DNA from: Anoplolepis gracilipes
Taxonomy: Eukaryota; Arthropoda; Insecta; Hymenoptera; Formicidae
Direction of reading: 5' to 3'
Length of the DNA stretch: 64,000 nt
NCBI RefSeq assembly: GCF_047496725.1
Contig: NC_132970.1
Location: forward strand, 9,941,501 to 10,005,500
Shown here: piece by piece, positions 45,001 through 57,000 of the stretch
How positions within the stretch are numbered: position 1 is the first letter of the stretch
Layout: each line of letters starts with the position of its first letter
The notes under the pieces: generated by a model
The model's input: the letters and a program-made list of their open reading frames with translations, nothing else
Database searches by the model: none
Told to the model about the DNA's origin: nothing
Translations under genes and position numbers: made by a program

Positions 45001-46110
45001 GAGCATATGTATATACACGCATATAGAATATACATATGTACATACATCTTTATAAAGCCTTTGAATATCTTTTAATTCTTCCATAAGAAAAGAATTTGTT
45101 TCTTCCATTTCATTAGCTTTCGCTTTTGCTTCTGATTCACATGTCTTATAAATTTCATTTTCCGTTAATAATTTTCCTTTTTCTTCCAGGAAGTCATCTT
45201 TCAAATGTTGAATTTCTTTCTCATGCTTATCAGTAAAATCGAAAATTCGTTTAATTGGATCATCGGCAAGTTTCTCGTATTCCGCTTTCAGTTCATCTAA
45301 TTCACATTGCAGAGCAGATAATTGAGTTTGAAGTTCCAAAATAACATTCTGTTTTATTTCCAATTTAGATTCAAGATTAGCTCATTCTTGAGTCAAATCC
45401 GTAATACAAACATCGAGTTGACTTTTTTCTTTTTGTAATAATCCAATTTCGGTATCATGATCGCGTTTTATTACTTCTAATGTGTTTAGTAGTTCTTCAA
45501 TGCGTGTTTCAAGAGCTTCAATCTATTGAAAAAAGAAAAATAATTTAAAAGAATATAATTTTTAATAGTTTATATATCACGTTTTATACAAATAAAATTA
45601 TCTCATTTACCATTGTTTTATTTTCTTCTTTCTTGGCACATAGTTCAGCTTCTAATACAGTTATTCTTCTTGATAGTTTGTTTGCACAATTTCAGAGTTC
45701 TATTTCCATTGTTTTTCGCTTTGGGATTTCTCTTTCTTTTTCTTCAGATAGTTTTACTAATTAAAGTAGATGCTTTTCTGCTTGGTATTTATAATTATGC
45801 TTGCTTATTATTTCCTGTTGCATTTTAGTCTGTAAATAAAAAAAAAATATATAATATTGACATTGGTAAATAACAAATAATTTTTCTATTTGGAAATATT
45901 GTATTAACCATTGTTTCTATATCTTCTGTATGTTGCACTTCCATTTCATTTTGTTTCTTGTACAGTTTTTCTATTTCAGCTTCTAATTTACGCACATCTT
46001 CCTTCATTTCCTCTATATGCCTCTCATGTTCATATATAGTTTTATCCTTATTACACTCTACTTGTAGGTCTGCAAGTTGTTGGCTAGATTCATACTTCAT
46101 GTTTGATTTC
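42085..46110 (-). pseudogene. HMMR-like coiled-coil gene, many nonsense codons
   Basis: About a dozen minus-strand exon-like segments encode long coiled coil. The last (42085-42283) contains YAEVIGHQNPKQRIKHVTHL followed by KEKN, the signature at the C-terminus of HMMR/RHAMM, a spindle and centrosome protein. An earlier segment has ERIKWRFLEN, matching the family block before it. Others include 45909-46107 (QQLADLQVECNKDK), 44971-45525 (ETRIEELLNTLEV, LQTQLSALQCELDELK), 43693-43912 and 43037-43264. In-frame stops include 45761-45763, 45692-45694, 45382-45384, three near 44300-44355 and 42828-42830; most look like C-to-T or G-to-A changes. A slip occurs in an A run near 44660. The N-terminus is missing. 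Introns mark a gene copy, not a retrocopy. Confidence 0.8.
44044..44199. mobile_element. MITE inside the HMMR-like pseudogene
   Basis: GGTAATTATTCAGTAGAAGG pairs with CCTATTACTGAATAATTACC, with GACCTTGA motifs inside both arms. The tip is like those of the 11.5-kb foldback and the 14691/22850 inverted layer. The ATGACCTTGATAACATATGTCAAGG part is shared with the latter. Confidence 0.75.
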
Positions 46111-47266
46111 CTGATCGAAAATGTGTGTCCATTTTTTTGAGAATAAGTGAGTTTTGTTGGTTTCGTGATCAATCAGCCCTAGGAGTATTCTGGGGCAAGC
46201 CTACTGGGAGATTGTACATTCTCAAAGCCAAATTTTTATTTAATTTAACGCAAGCTATGAAGATAAGGAAGATGGAAAAAATAGACAAGATGAAGGATTT
46301 TGCACCAGAAAACTATCGCCGCAATGTAAATTGGAAGGAAGCATTAGGAAACATTATAATTTCAATCAGATTGATAATTAGAAACGATCGGGCCAATTAT
46401 ATTATGAAAATCGTTCAATCATCGATATTTTTAAATATTTACTATTAGCTTCTTGGCGACGTAAAAAATATCACCAAGTACCCCTTTCTTCCAAAGATAG
46501 ATGCTATTAGGAATTCACTGGCGATTTCATGATCAAAGAAGATAACAAATTCAAACGCAAATATATTTGTTTTATAATAATATTTGTTTCGTAATTAGGA
46601 TTATAATATTTATTTTATAATTAGAATAAAGGTTTTTTTCACTGAAATTGATATATTGTCGACTTCAAAGATAATTTTTAAAATTCGTGAAATTAATAAT
46701 CAATAATGCAATAATTTATTTCTTATTAAAATTTCTAATTAAATTTTTCGAATAGATAAAGTTTGTGTATTTAATAATTATTTAAAATAGTATTGATCGT
46801 ATTTGTTTTCGAATTTCATAATGGCTCGTTAACAGACTCGTTAAGTTTGACGTATCTATTAAACATATTCTTCATTTGCATAATAAAACGCATTATAATA
46901 GGTTATTATTAATAAGTCGTTGGGAATAAACGGATTAACGATAATTGAAAAATTTTAAATTACAGACTAAATTTCAATCTTGTGCCTTTCAATTAGGTAG
47001 AAGATTTTATTTTATTAACAAAATATTAGATTTTGATAATTCTCAATGCTAAAATATTTAATTTTTTACAATCACAATTAGAATATTTAAATTATTTTTA
47101 TAGTGTACGTAGTTGATTATTGTAAAAAGATTAATAAAAATTACAGATGAATATTAACTCTATAGGTTTTTCTAAAAAAATATCTATCTGTTCGCGTAAA
47201 TTAAGCTAATTTAGCAAAGAGAGGAGCTCAGCAAGCGTAGGGAACAACGAGGAACGGAATGCAGCT
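46111..47266. other. Non-coding stretch with one shared 23-base word
   Basis: A 23-base word starting CTAGGAGTATTCTGGGGC (46179-46201) recurs exactly at 47267-47289, at the edge of the BEL/Pao element. A basic open frame at 46250-46350 (KIRKMEKIDKMKDFAPENY) looks protein-like, but I do not recognise it. Confidence 0.4.
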
Positions 47267-50200
47267 CTAGGAGTATTCTGGGGCAAGCCAGAGACGACTG
47301 CGAATTGCAACGTGTACACACTTTAATTACAGAGTCAAATTCACAAAAAGCTATTTACAATATTTACAAGTTTTAAGTAGCGTGACCGGGACAGCTTGAT
47401 CGATCAGTATGATTTCGCGTAAAAGCTAATCGGGATTCGTCAATCACGAGCTACGACGTGAGCAGCGAGGTGTCTCAATTATTGATATTTCGCGCAAGCA
47501 ACGTAAAGACAATCAGCAACGCCTTATAACGAGAGCTAGCAGTAGCGCGGATCGCTCTGCTTGTCGACCTTTTATACTCTTGGATCCTTTTAGAAGATTC
47601 CTGACTTTTCTAGATTTAACGACACTACCGGTGACAGTTTTTGCCTGTTTTCAAGTCGTCGGATTGTCTGTCAGCATCTTCCAGAAGGACTCCGTTACCT
47701 GGTGTCGTTATTTGTTATTGTTCGAAGCTCCGCGTTCGTTATCTCGAGCCTCGAACAATAGCGGAGCGGCGGCCTGAGACCGGGCGCCCGAAAACGCGCG
47801 AGATAATTCGGAGAGATGCTCTTAATTGAGGATTTATGATGATTTCGAACATCCCGCCCGCCTCGCTGGTATCTGCCGGCGATATAAGTGCGGAGCTCGG
47901 AGGACCTCTTTTAACGCAGCTATATGGTCGAGGCGTTGTTGATCGACTTGAGTTAATGAAGCGATTCTGTTTGAGCGCAAAGGAGCTAGGCTACGTCTCC
48001 AGTTTCCGTCTCGGTGAACGCCTCGTCTTTGCAGACGGGCAGCAAGACCAATTTCACTACCGGCCGGGTGAACTCTGAGGCGGCGGTACGCACGGTGACG
48101 ACGCGGACCAGGCCGTCATTGCCCGGGTGTACGTGGATGATGCGGGCCAGTGGCCATCGAGAGAGCAGAGTGTTCTCGTTCCGGAGGAGACAGAGACGGC
48201 CGACCTCGACGTTGGTTTCCTGGGAGCGCCATTTGGGCCTGTGGGAGAGTGAGTGTAGGTACTTCTGGGACCAGCGTTCCCAGAAGTGATCCCGCATCCT
48301 CTGCAGGAGTTGCCAGCGCGTTCGGTGGTTGGGCGGCGGCTCAGCTAAGGAGGGCTCCGGTACAGCCGTCAAAACGGATCCCACGAGGAAGTGACCGGGC
48401 GTAAGGGCGGCGAGGTCATCCGGGTCGTCGGAGAGGGCCTGCAACGGACGGGAGTTTAGGCAGGCTTCGATCTGACAGAGAAGAGTGGCCATCTCTTCAT
48501 ACGTGAGGGTGGCGTCTCCCAGCACTCTACGCAGATGATGTTTGACGGACTTTATGGCGGCTTCCCAAATGCCGCCGAAATGTGGGGCAAACGGAGGATT
48601 GAACCGCCACTGTATCTGCTCTGAGGCCAGCTGCCCGATGACCGTCTGAAGCTCGGAGCTGCTGGCAGCAAAGAGATCTCGACGTAGCGCATCAGCTCCG
48701 ACGAACGTGGTGCCGCAGTCGTTCCACACGGATCGACAAAGTCCCCGTCGAGAAGTGAAGCGGCTGAAGGCCGCTAGGAAAGCCACAGCGGTGTAATTTG
48801 ATACGACCTTTAATTGGACTGCTCGCGTGGCAAGGCAAATGAAGACTGCAACGAAGGCCTTATACGAGCGATGCCCTCGGCCCCGGGAGGTGCGAAGTTG
48901 AATCGGCGTAGTCCACACCGGTGTTGAGGAATGGTCGGGCAGGCGTCACTCTTTCACGAGGGAAGTTGCCCATGATCTGGTGCGGGGCGGCCGCCCGCCA
49001 ACGTACACAAGTGACGCAGCGGAGAATGACTTGCTTCACCAAGGAGCAACCGCGAGGAATCCAGTAGCGTTGGCGAATCACTCCCAGAGTTAGCTGGGCT
49101 CCGCCGTGGAGACTACGCTGATGGCATGCTTCGATGACCAGTCGGGTGAAGTGTGAACCACTCAGCAGAATGATCGGATGGCGTTCGTCAACGGAAAGGA
49201 TGGCATGTTTCAGCCGCTCTCCCACTCGAATCAGCCGTTGTGTATCTAAAACAGGTGAGAGGGGAGTAAGCGGGGAGACTTTAGTAAGCGCGTGACCTCA
49301 CTGCAGGGCGGCTAACTCCTCAGAATATGCTTCGGCTTGAACTTGGCGGATCCAGGTCAGGCGAGCGGTCTCCAGCTCGTCCGTGGTCAGACAAAGCTCA
49401 GGTGTCGGCGCCTCGGAGCTCTCAGCGACGCCTTGCGGAACCATCGTTGACACCACGCGGTCACTCGCAGCAGCCGGCTCAATGAGGAGAACCGCAGCAG
49501 TTTCTCCGGTTCATCTGGGGATGGTCGGTGATTCCGGACAGCGTGGGCTTGCACGCGCATCTCGGGGAGGTCCTCTACGTTCAGCGGGTCAGATGTTGGG
49601 GGCCAACAAGTGGGCTCTTCGCGCAGCCAGGAAGGACCTTGCCACCAGAGGTCGTGGTTCACCAGTTCGCTCGGAGATAAGCCCCGGGAAGCGCAGTCCG
49701 CCGGGTTTTCCCGGTCAGGTACATGGTGCCATATCGCTTCCGGGAGAGAAGTTTGAATGTCTGCAACGCGGTTAGTAACGAAAGTTGTCCAGAGGTTCGC
49801 ATGCCCTCGAATCCAGCCGAGTGTTACAGAAAAGTCGCTCCAGCAGTGGACTCGCGCCGGCGAACAGCCAAGCGTCGCCTGTGTGTGAACCAGGAGGCGG
49901 GCGAGCAGTGAGGCGGCGCACAGTTCCAGACGCGGTAAGGTCACTGGTTTGAGGGGGGCGACCTTAGTTTTGGCTATCATCAAGGAGACCTTCGTTGAGC
50001 CTTCCTGAATTGACCCAAGATAGACGACCGCTACGTACGCTCGCTCCGAAGCGTCGGCGAATCCATGCAATTGCCAGGCTGATCCACTGGTCGCGGGACC
50101 AATCTACCGAGGGATTCGAAGTTTCTCGAGCTCCTGGAGTTCATCTTGGTAGGTGCGCCAGCGTTTACGGCGGACGTCTCATTCAAAGGCTCGTCCCAGC

Positions 50201-51276
50201 CGAGGCCTTGCAGCCAGGTTCTTTGAAAGGCGATCTTGGCTTTCACGACGGTGGGAGCGAGCCAGCCGAGAGGATCGAACAGCTTGGCGGTCAGCGACAA
50301 TACAGTTCTCTTTGTGATGGCAGTGATGGCAATGCGGTTGGTTGAGAAGGAAAAGCAGTCGGGCTGGGGGTGCCATTGGATGCCCAGCGTTGAGTGCGTG
50401 TCTTGAGGGTGCCAGGATAGCAGATCGTGTTTCACCCGATGCTCGGCAGGAATGTCAGCTAACAGAGAGGAATCGTTAGCAGCCCATTTGCGCAGAGGGA
50501 AGCCGCCCGCTCTGCAGAGTCCGATGAGTTGTACTTAAAGTTGGCGAGCGTCCTGGAGGGAGTCAGCTCCCGTGAGGATGTCGTCCATATAGACGTCCCG
50601 GCGGAGGGCGGTCGCTCCCTAGGGGTAGCGCTCCTGCTCGTCATCAGCGAGCTGTTTCATCGTGCATAGCGAGAAACGGAGCACAGGCGAGCCCGTAGGT
50701 GACAGTGTTGAGTTGGAAGTCCGTGATCTTGTCGCAGGAATTGTACCGCCATAGTATGCGCTGTAGGTCACGGTCGTCAGCGTGAACCAGGATCTGCCGG
50801 TACATCTTCTCCACATCCAAGGCAAGGACGTACTGGTGAAGTCGCCATCGAAAGATATCAGGTAGCGGTGGCAGCAGGTTAGAGCCCACACAGAGGAATT
50901 GGTTCAGCGACTCTCCTGAGGCGACGGAGCTGGAACCGTTGAAGACGACTCTAAGCTTGGTCGTCGAGCTGGATTCACGCAGAACTCCATGGTGAGGTAA
51001 ATAATTGACAAGCGTCCGAGATGGAGGCGTCGGTTGCACGGGCGTCATGTGGCCGAACTCTTCATACTGCTGCATGAATTCAGCGTACATAGTCTTCAGT
51101 TTTTCGTCACGGCCAATGCGACGTTCCAAGCTGATCAGCACGCGAAGCGCGGTGGGCGGGTGGCCGTGAAGTCCGGTAGTGGTTCGACGCGAGGAAGTCT
51201 CACCGTGTAGCGACCGTCGGTGAACAGAGTTTATACTTTTATCACAAAATACGTGCTTCCCCAAAGTAAACTTCAT
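47267..51276 (-). mobile_element. BEL/Pao LTR retrotransposon, fragmentary
   Basis: A GC-rich island in AT-rich DNA. Its 3' part, including a probable LTR (about 47267-47980), is at low coordinates. No gag and no 5' LTR were found past 51276, where the sequence returns at once to AT-rich. LTR edges are not defined because only one copy is present. Confidence 0.8.
47990..51276 (-). pseudogene. BEL/Pao pol: RT, RNase H and integrase, frame-shifted
   Basis: In order: RT start (50644-51276) with LPHHGVLRESSSTTKLRVVF and VLALDVEKMYRQI; a frame change; YMDD (50580-50591) with DILTGADS; TLGIQWHP and the Pao-type FADASERAYVAVVYLGS (49387-50435); a zinc-binding HH/CC region (ACHQRSLHGGAQLT, CVTCVRWRAA; 48860-49225); the integrase core (47986-48918) with WNDCGTTFVGA and PHFGGIWEAAIKSVK; and a C-terminal DUF5641-like stretch (RMRDHFWERWSQKYL). 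At least four frame changes break it. Family identity is firm; activity is not possible. Confidence 0.85.
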
Positions 51277-52954
51277 TTCTTAATAATTGTTTTTGTATTT
51301 AATTACTAGATATATATTTTAACAAAATTAAAAATGCAATAAATACATTTTTTTGTTTGAAGGATTTTTTTAAGGAAAAGAATCAAAATTTTAAAGAATC
51401 AATAATCAAGAGACAAAAGAATTTTCTGGAATAGCAAATATATGCATAAACGACTTCGGAACTGCTTAAAATCTGCATCAACATCCTGTCCATATGTCGC
51501 CAAAAAAGTACGACATATGGACAGGATTTACAACAATGTACGAGTTATTGTTTGGCGACTTGAGTGAAATGAAACATTTAATTAATCCCTCGTTATTCTA
51601 CGAAAATGATTTAGATCACTAATACCAATTTGTTAGTAGATATAGCGCGTTTCATCTTTTTTTGTTATTAATTTACAGTATGAATTATATGCACAAGTCC
51701 TTCTAACAATTTAATTAATCCTCTTTATATAATAATATAATAATGATGGCTGATTGAAACACGGTAGATTTTATTAAATTTTTAATTAAAGTCAAATTAC
51801 ATTGCTTTGCTACTGCATAATTTGATTTGTCTTGATAGTTCTTTTATTTGTCAGAAAACAACAAATAAATTGCTCTTATGCTGAATCACTACATTTAAAA
51901 AAAAAAAAACAAATTTTTAATTTTATTTCAATTCACCCTGCAATCACATTCAATTTATTATGAAATATATTAACATTTTATCAATTTTATTGCCGATATA
52001 AAATTATAAATAAATGTAAATATCAAAATTAGATATTATGTTATAGCTTTCTTTTAATCAGAGAGATCAAGGTAAGATAGATAGATAGATAGAGACAAAA
52101 AATATTAACTTAATTTCAATTGTGGATTATTACGATTGGTTTTAGAGTTGGGTATTAGATTCTGCACAACTTCAACATTCATATAATACAATGCATATAT
52201 GAAACTAAATTTCAATTATGGATTATTTAGATTGGTTTTAGATTCGATTATTAAATTCCTCACGATTTCAGCATTCATATCATATAATACAATACCAATA
52301 TAAAAATTAAAAAGTTTCGTACAAACTTTTATGAATGTCTAGGGAAGATTTTTGAAATCAATATCAATAATGACTCTTGCAGAAAATAAAATGCAAAAAC
52401 AAGTTTCACTAATACATAAGCAAATATAACTGCAACGACATCAAATGAAATAATGCAGTAAAATTGAACGGTTAGTGGTAAGCTTCTTATTCCTGCAAAC
52501 AATGCCCCGCGGAATTACGTTCGGAATGAATCGGGTCCAATTATTCCATTCGAGTAATTATTCGATTCGGCCGATTTTGAGAACCGTAATATTATCTGCA
52601 GTTTTGGATACGGCATTTTACGGAGTTTTTCGACGATAAATTGATTCGCCCGCTATAAAATATATTTATCGTCGATTTATCGTCTCGTCCTTCTTCCTAT
52701 CATAGCAAGAAATATCGATTTATCCGATAGCATGCAATTTTCGGAGAGATTTTACGTATATCGGACGAACGCACTCAAGGAACTCTCGATACCGCGCAAC
52801 CGGCAGTAATACATTTTATTATTCATCATGTTGCACATTACAACGATCCCGCTGCGTAATATATAATCCGTTTGCATAATGTAACCCATATATGAAACGC
52901 CCTAGAAAGACTTTATTAGCCATGCGTGTCGGCTGACACGGAAAAATCATAAAG
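51277..52954. other. Non-coding stretch with small repeats
   Basis: A perfect 15-bp stem CCTGTCCATATGTCG / CGACATATGGACAGG lies at 51486-51525. A direct repeat of about 80 bp (ATTTCAATTRTGGATTATT, GATTGGTTTTAGA) occurs near 52115 and 52207. From about 52500 to 52950 the sequence is GC-richer, free of recognised repeats and without open frames. Confidence 0.5.
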
Positions 52955-52993
<39 letters not shown>

Positions 52994-53775
52994 CCCGTTT
53001 TTATTGAAAAAAAAAAGAAAATAATCTGTCATTTTTACCAATTAATATCTCGGTTCGCCGGGCAGAGCGACGATTACCTCTGCCAGATTCGTTCGTTTCG
53101 AGCCAAAACGCGTCGAATAAGCCTATTTTGATCTAAATCTGAGGTGAGGCAGCTCTTCTGGATAATTACCAAAATTAATATGTTTTAGAAACGCCACCCG
53201 AAAGAAGGCCGTTACGACAATTAAATACAGACAAAGAAATCGTATGTATATATTTCTAATTTATTTTTTAAAATACATATGCATATATACATGCACATAT
53301 CATAAAATGTTGATTTTGATTGCAGAGACCTGTACAATCCGCTAAATTCGCGAGAGACTTAAGCTCTTTGGTAAGTGTATATATATTTAAAATATTTTTG
53401 TGTGCAATATACCTTCTGAATTATCTCGCTGGCGATTTTATTTAATTAATCATTTTGTTTCAGGGAAAAGAAAATATATATAAATGCCAACATTGCAGCA
53501 ACAAGCCCTTTAGTAAGCTTGATGTTTACCAAAGGCATTTAAGAACCAAGAACCATAAGTTAAAGTAAGTAAAAAAACAAATTATTAAAAAAAAATATTT
53601 TTTTTTTACATTTTAAAGTTAAGTATTTTTTTCAATTTTCAGTTGCGGTTTAATAGAAGAATCAGAACAAGATAACTAAATGCTCGGTCTTTTTGTTGTT
53701 GTGGAATTAATTTGGTCTTGGTACGTAATTCCTAAAAAAATCATTATCTTTAATTAGAGAAAACAAAAGATATAC
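52955..53775 (+). repeat. Segmental duplication, copy B
   Basis: Matches 40790-41575 from the (GA)n tract onwards. It ends exactly where the non-LTR element begins. Confidence 0.85.
53187..53680 (+). pseudogene. Zinc-finger exon block B
   Basis: Same four-exon layout as block A. Finger changes are few (SKLDVYQRHLRTKNHK against SRLDAYQRHLTTKMHK) and the CXXC and HX5H ligands are kept. Missense changes between the copies outnumber what neutral neutrality would need to break the ligands, but the sample is too small to infer selection. The last exon ends EESEQDN, then stop, shorter than in block A. Confidence 0.45.
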
Positions 53776-54773
53776 ACTCCTTAGCACAACGGCAAAGCTA
53801 ATGACCAAAATAATATCGGACGAGGTAGAGAGGACTGGATTCGCTGAGGAACAGCAGGGGTTCAGAAAAAACAGGTCCACAACGGACGCCATATACATAC
53901 TACGGCAGATAACAGAAAAAACCATCGAGTATAGTAAAAGGGCCTATATGTGCTTTGTGAATCTCACGCAAGCCTTTGATAGAGTAAAACTCAATGATGT
54001 ATTAGGCCTGCTGAAGAAACGGAATTTAGACCCGAATATAATAGCAGTTATCGAACAGCTGAACGCGGACAATAGCACATACATAGACGGGCAATAAAAC
54101 AACGGACAAAATTCCCGTGGCGGTAGGTATAAGGCAAGGAGATAGCCTCAGCCCGATCCTGTTCAACACCATCATGGACGAGATCGTCGAGGAAGTTAAA
54201 ATGGCTGGCAGAGGATATGCAATGGGAAGAGAGGAGATCAAAATAATTTGTTATGCCGACGACGCCGTGATAATATCCGAGGACGAAGATAATCTACAAA
54301 AACTCCTGTATAAGTTCGAGAAGGTAGCGGAAGAGTTCAATATGAGGATTTCGGTAGAAAAAACAAAATCTCTCGTAATATCTAAAGAACCAAGCAGTAA
54401 GTTATCCATATATAACAAAAGCGTTGAACAAGTTATGACTTTCGACCACCTGAGAGCAAAGATCACCAGCAGTAGAGATCTCAAAGAGGAAGTGAAGACA
54501 CAAACAACCAAGGCAGCTATGGTCTCAGGATGCCTGCGAGACCTGATCCGGAGGAATAAGCACATGAGTACCAGCAGTAAAACAAGAATATATAAAACAT
54601 ATGTAAGACCAATCATGACACATGCCATCGAGACGAGAGCGGAAACAACAATAACGAAACGCCTACTACGGACTGCTGAAATGAAGACTCTAAGGCAAAT
54701 AACAGGAAACACCCTGCGCGACAGAGTCAGAAACGACGACCTAAGGCAAAAGTGCAACATACAGGACGTTGTA

Positions 54774-56324
54774 GGGGAGACCGGGGTTGGATGTTACAGG
54801 GATAAAAAGTTACAGTCTTTAAAAGTAATGAAAAATCTATGATACAGCAGTGCCATAAAGAGAAAATATTTGCCGCAACGTCCGCTGTCACGTCAGACCC
54901 GTCAGTGGCGTTAGAAGTGTCAATTTATGCATACATGCACATAGCAGGCGAAAACAGCAGGTTAGTAACTTTTACTTTTCTTTATAATTTTGGTCTCCTG
55001 TTGTTATCATTAGTTATAGTAATATATTTGTGTTATATATGAACCTTAAGGATTTTGATTTGTGCTAAAACAAAATAAATATGCCAAGGATTCAGTAAAT
55101 TTTTTTATTGCATCTCGAATGTTTAAAATTGATGTTGGGGTTAAAAGTTACAAATAGTCGGTTAGTTAGATGTGACATGTCACAACCAACCCCATATTAT
55201 AGAGATGTCGATTATGTGTTTCCCCGACGATATTTTTATATGTTTTGATTCTCGATCCGAATAACATAAACACGGTATAGAATAAATAATAAGCGAAAAG
55301 ATGATTAAAGGATAATCGACGAGTCGAAGAAAAGACACGAAAGAGTCGAGACGTGTGCGAGAACATTTTTCCCTCCTCTGTAAAATTGTTTACACGTAAG
55401 TATAGTCACATTAACGCCGCTTTATTTATTAGCAAAATATAAATTTAAAAAATTATTAACATACGCGATTTGCATTAAAATCGTTTTGATTCGAAATTTT
55501 CAAATAAGTAGTTCGCACATCTCTACTCTATATTGAATATCAAACTGAGAATGCTGATGTTTATTTTTTATTTTTTAGAATGCGGACTTACAAACGAAAA
55601 ATTGAGCATGGTACAAAATCAAGAGACCTTTACGAAAGAGCTGCAGTTATTCTGGATGAAGATAGTACCAAAAAAATTCGCGGAGTGGCAAAAGATTTCG
55701 GATTATGTCATATGACGTTGATTAGGTATTTAAAGAAAAAAAAAGAAGCTTTAAGTAGAGAAGAACCTGTAGAATCTCTCACAGTTGGATACAAGAAGAA
55801 CAGGAAAATCTTGAATGAAGAGCAAGAGACAATTTTAGTGAATTATATTATTAAATGTTGTCAAATTTATTATGGATTAATGCCAAAAGATGTTAGAAAG
55901 CTAGCTTATGATTGTACACTCAAATACAATATTTCCATGCCAAAATCATGGCATGATAATAAAGAAGTAGGCGTAGACTGACTTACGGGTTTTTTAAAAC
56001 AAAATGACAATAAAATATCGATAAGAACTCCTGAAGCAACTAGTTTGAGCAGTGCAACTTCTTTTAATAAAACAAATATAGATCATTTTTTTTCCAAGTT
56101 GGCTTCCGTGATGGATAAATACAAGTTTCCTCCTTTTCGTATATGGAATGTAGATGAGACAGAAGTAACTTTTATCGAATAATATTGTCAAAGCAAACAT
56201 TTTTATTATAATTTAAATTTTGTTGATTTGATTGTTAGTCTTTTGATGAGAAAAGTTAAAGTTTGTTTTAAGTTTTGAGAATATTTTATATTTTATGTTC
56301 GTATGTATTTATTTTATGTTAAAG

Positions 56325-56375
<51 letters not shown>

Positions 56376-56714
56376 GTTAAAGTGATGAAACTGGTTTATT
56401 GTACCAGTTGATAATATAAACAAATGTTTACGAGAGTAATAAATGATTAAAATAATAAAAATGTGCTGTTGTTACTTTTTACCCCGTATGGTGTAACAAC
56501 CTGCCCCTTGACAGGGGTAAAAAATTACACTGACAAATTTTACAAATTCATTAATTTTTAATAGTTGTAGCAAGCCTATTCTCGAAGTGTCTATTGTATT
56601 TTAATGCTAAAGAATCACTATATCCAATATCACTATACTTATATGAAACAACTGAACTAGTAAAATACAGGATAACATTTTCCTAAAAATGTCACAACCA
56701 ATCCCAGTCTCCCC
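54774..56714 (+). mobile_element. pogo-like DNA transposon at a TA site
   Basis: GGGGAGACCGGGGTTGG at the left is mirrored by CCAATCCCAGTCTCCCC at the right. TA flanks both ends (54772-54773 and 56715-56716). Taking out the element with one TA restores the retrotransposon frame exactly, so the borders are certain. Length 1,941 bp. Confidence 0.9.
55580..56185 (+). pseudogene. pogo/Tigger-type transposase, truncated
   Basis: The N-terminus MRTYKRKIEHGTKSRDLYER and the following helix-turn-helix (IRGVAKDFGLCHMTLIRYLKK) are of the psq/CENP-B type. A second binding part follows (ILNEEQETILVNYI). A TGA at 55979-55981 replaces the Trp expected before LTGFLKQ. Reading on, IWNVDETEVTF near 56140-56175 is the first part of the DDE_1 catalytic domain. 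A stop follows and the rest of the catalytic domain is missing, so the element depends on others. Confidence 0.8.
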
Positions 56715-57000
56715 TAAGATGGGCAAGGAGCAGAAGGAGAGCATGGAGAGACCACGTAGATAGGATGGTTGAGGGCAGGATAGCCAGGATAGCGAAGGAG
56801 AGGAAGCCGAACACCACAAGACCGCCGGGAAGGCCGCCGAAGCGATGACGGGAAGCCTGGACGTCGTCGTCGCAGGGCTGACGAGACGCGGATTTGATGG
56901 AGATACAGGACAAAGTCCTAAGCTAAGAAGAAGAAGAAGAAGAATATTTAAATATTGTATAGTATATCGTTATCTATTTTTTTTAAGTTTGTTGGAAGCT

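Larger units (their letters stand above)
53785..56878 (+). pseudogene. Non-LTR reverse transcriptase, C-terminal part
   Basis: Present are EEQQGFRKNRSTTDAIYILR, a decayed palm motif FVNLTQAFDRVKL (family FVDLxKAFD), VGIRQGDSLSPILFN, and the catalytic YADD (54251-54262) with DAVIIS. The C-terminal part LRQITGNTLRDRVRND continues, after the pogo insertion, in WRDHVDRM and PPGRPPKRWRESW. A stop and frame slip lie near 54095. The Asp-to-Asn change in FVNL would itself inactivate it. Clade not assigned; the C-terminus resembles those of RTE- and CR1-type elements. Confidence 0.85.
53777..56942 (+). mobile_element. 5'-truncated non-LTR retrotransposon, split by a pogo element
   Basis: It starts inside the reverse transcriptase and ends with a (GAA)n-like tail near 56942. 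The middle, 54774-56714, is a later insertion. It was inserted at the right edge of duplication copy B. Confidence 0.85.

Noticed and set aside
48014..50345. Plus-strand frames of 60-130 codons over the BEL/Pao element
   Set aside because: Antisense shadows of the GC-rich pol gene.
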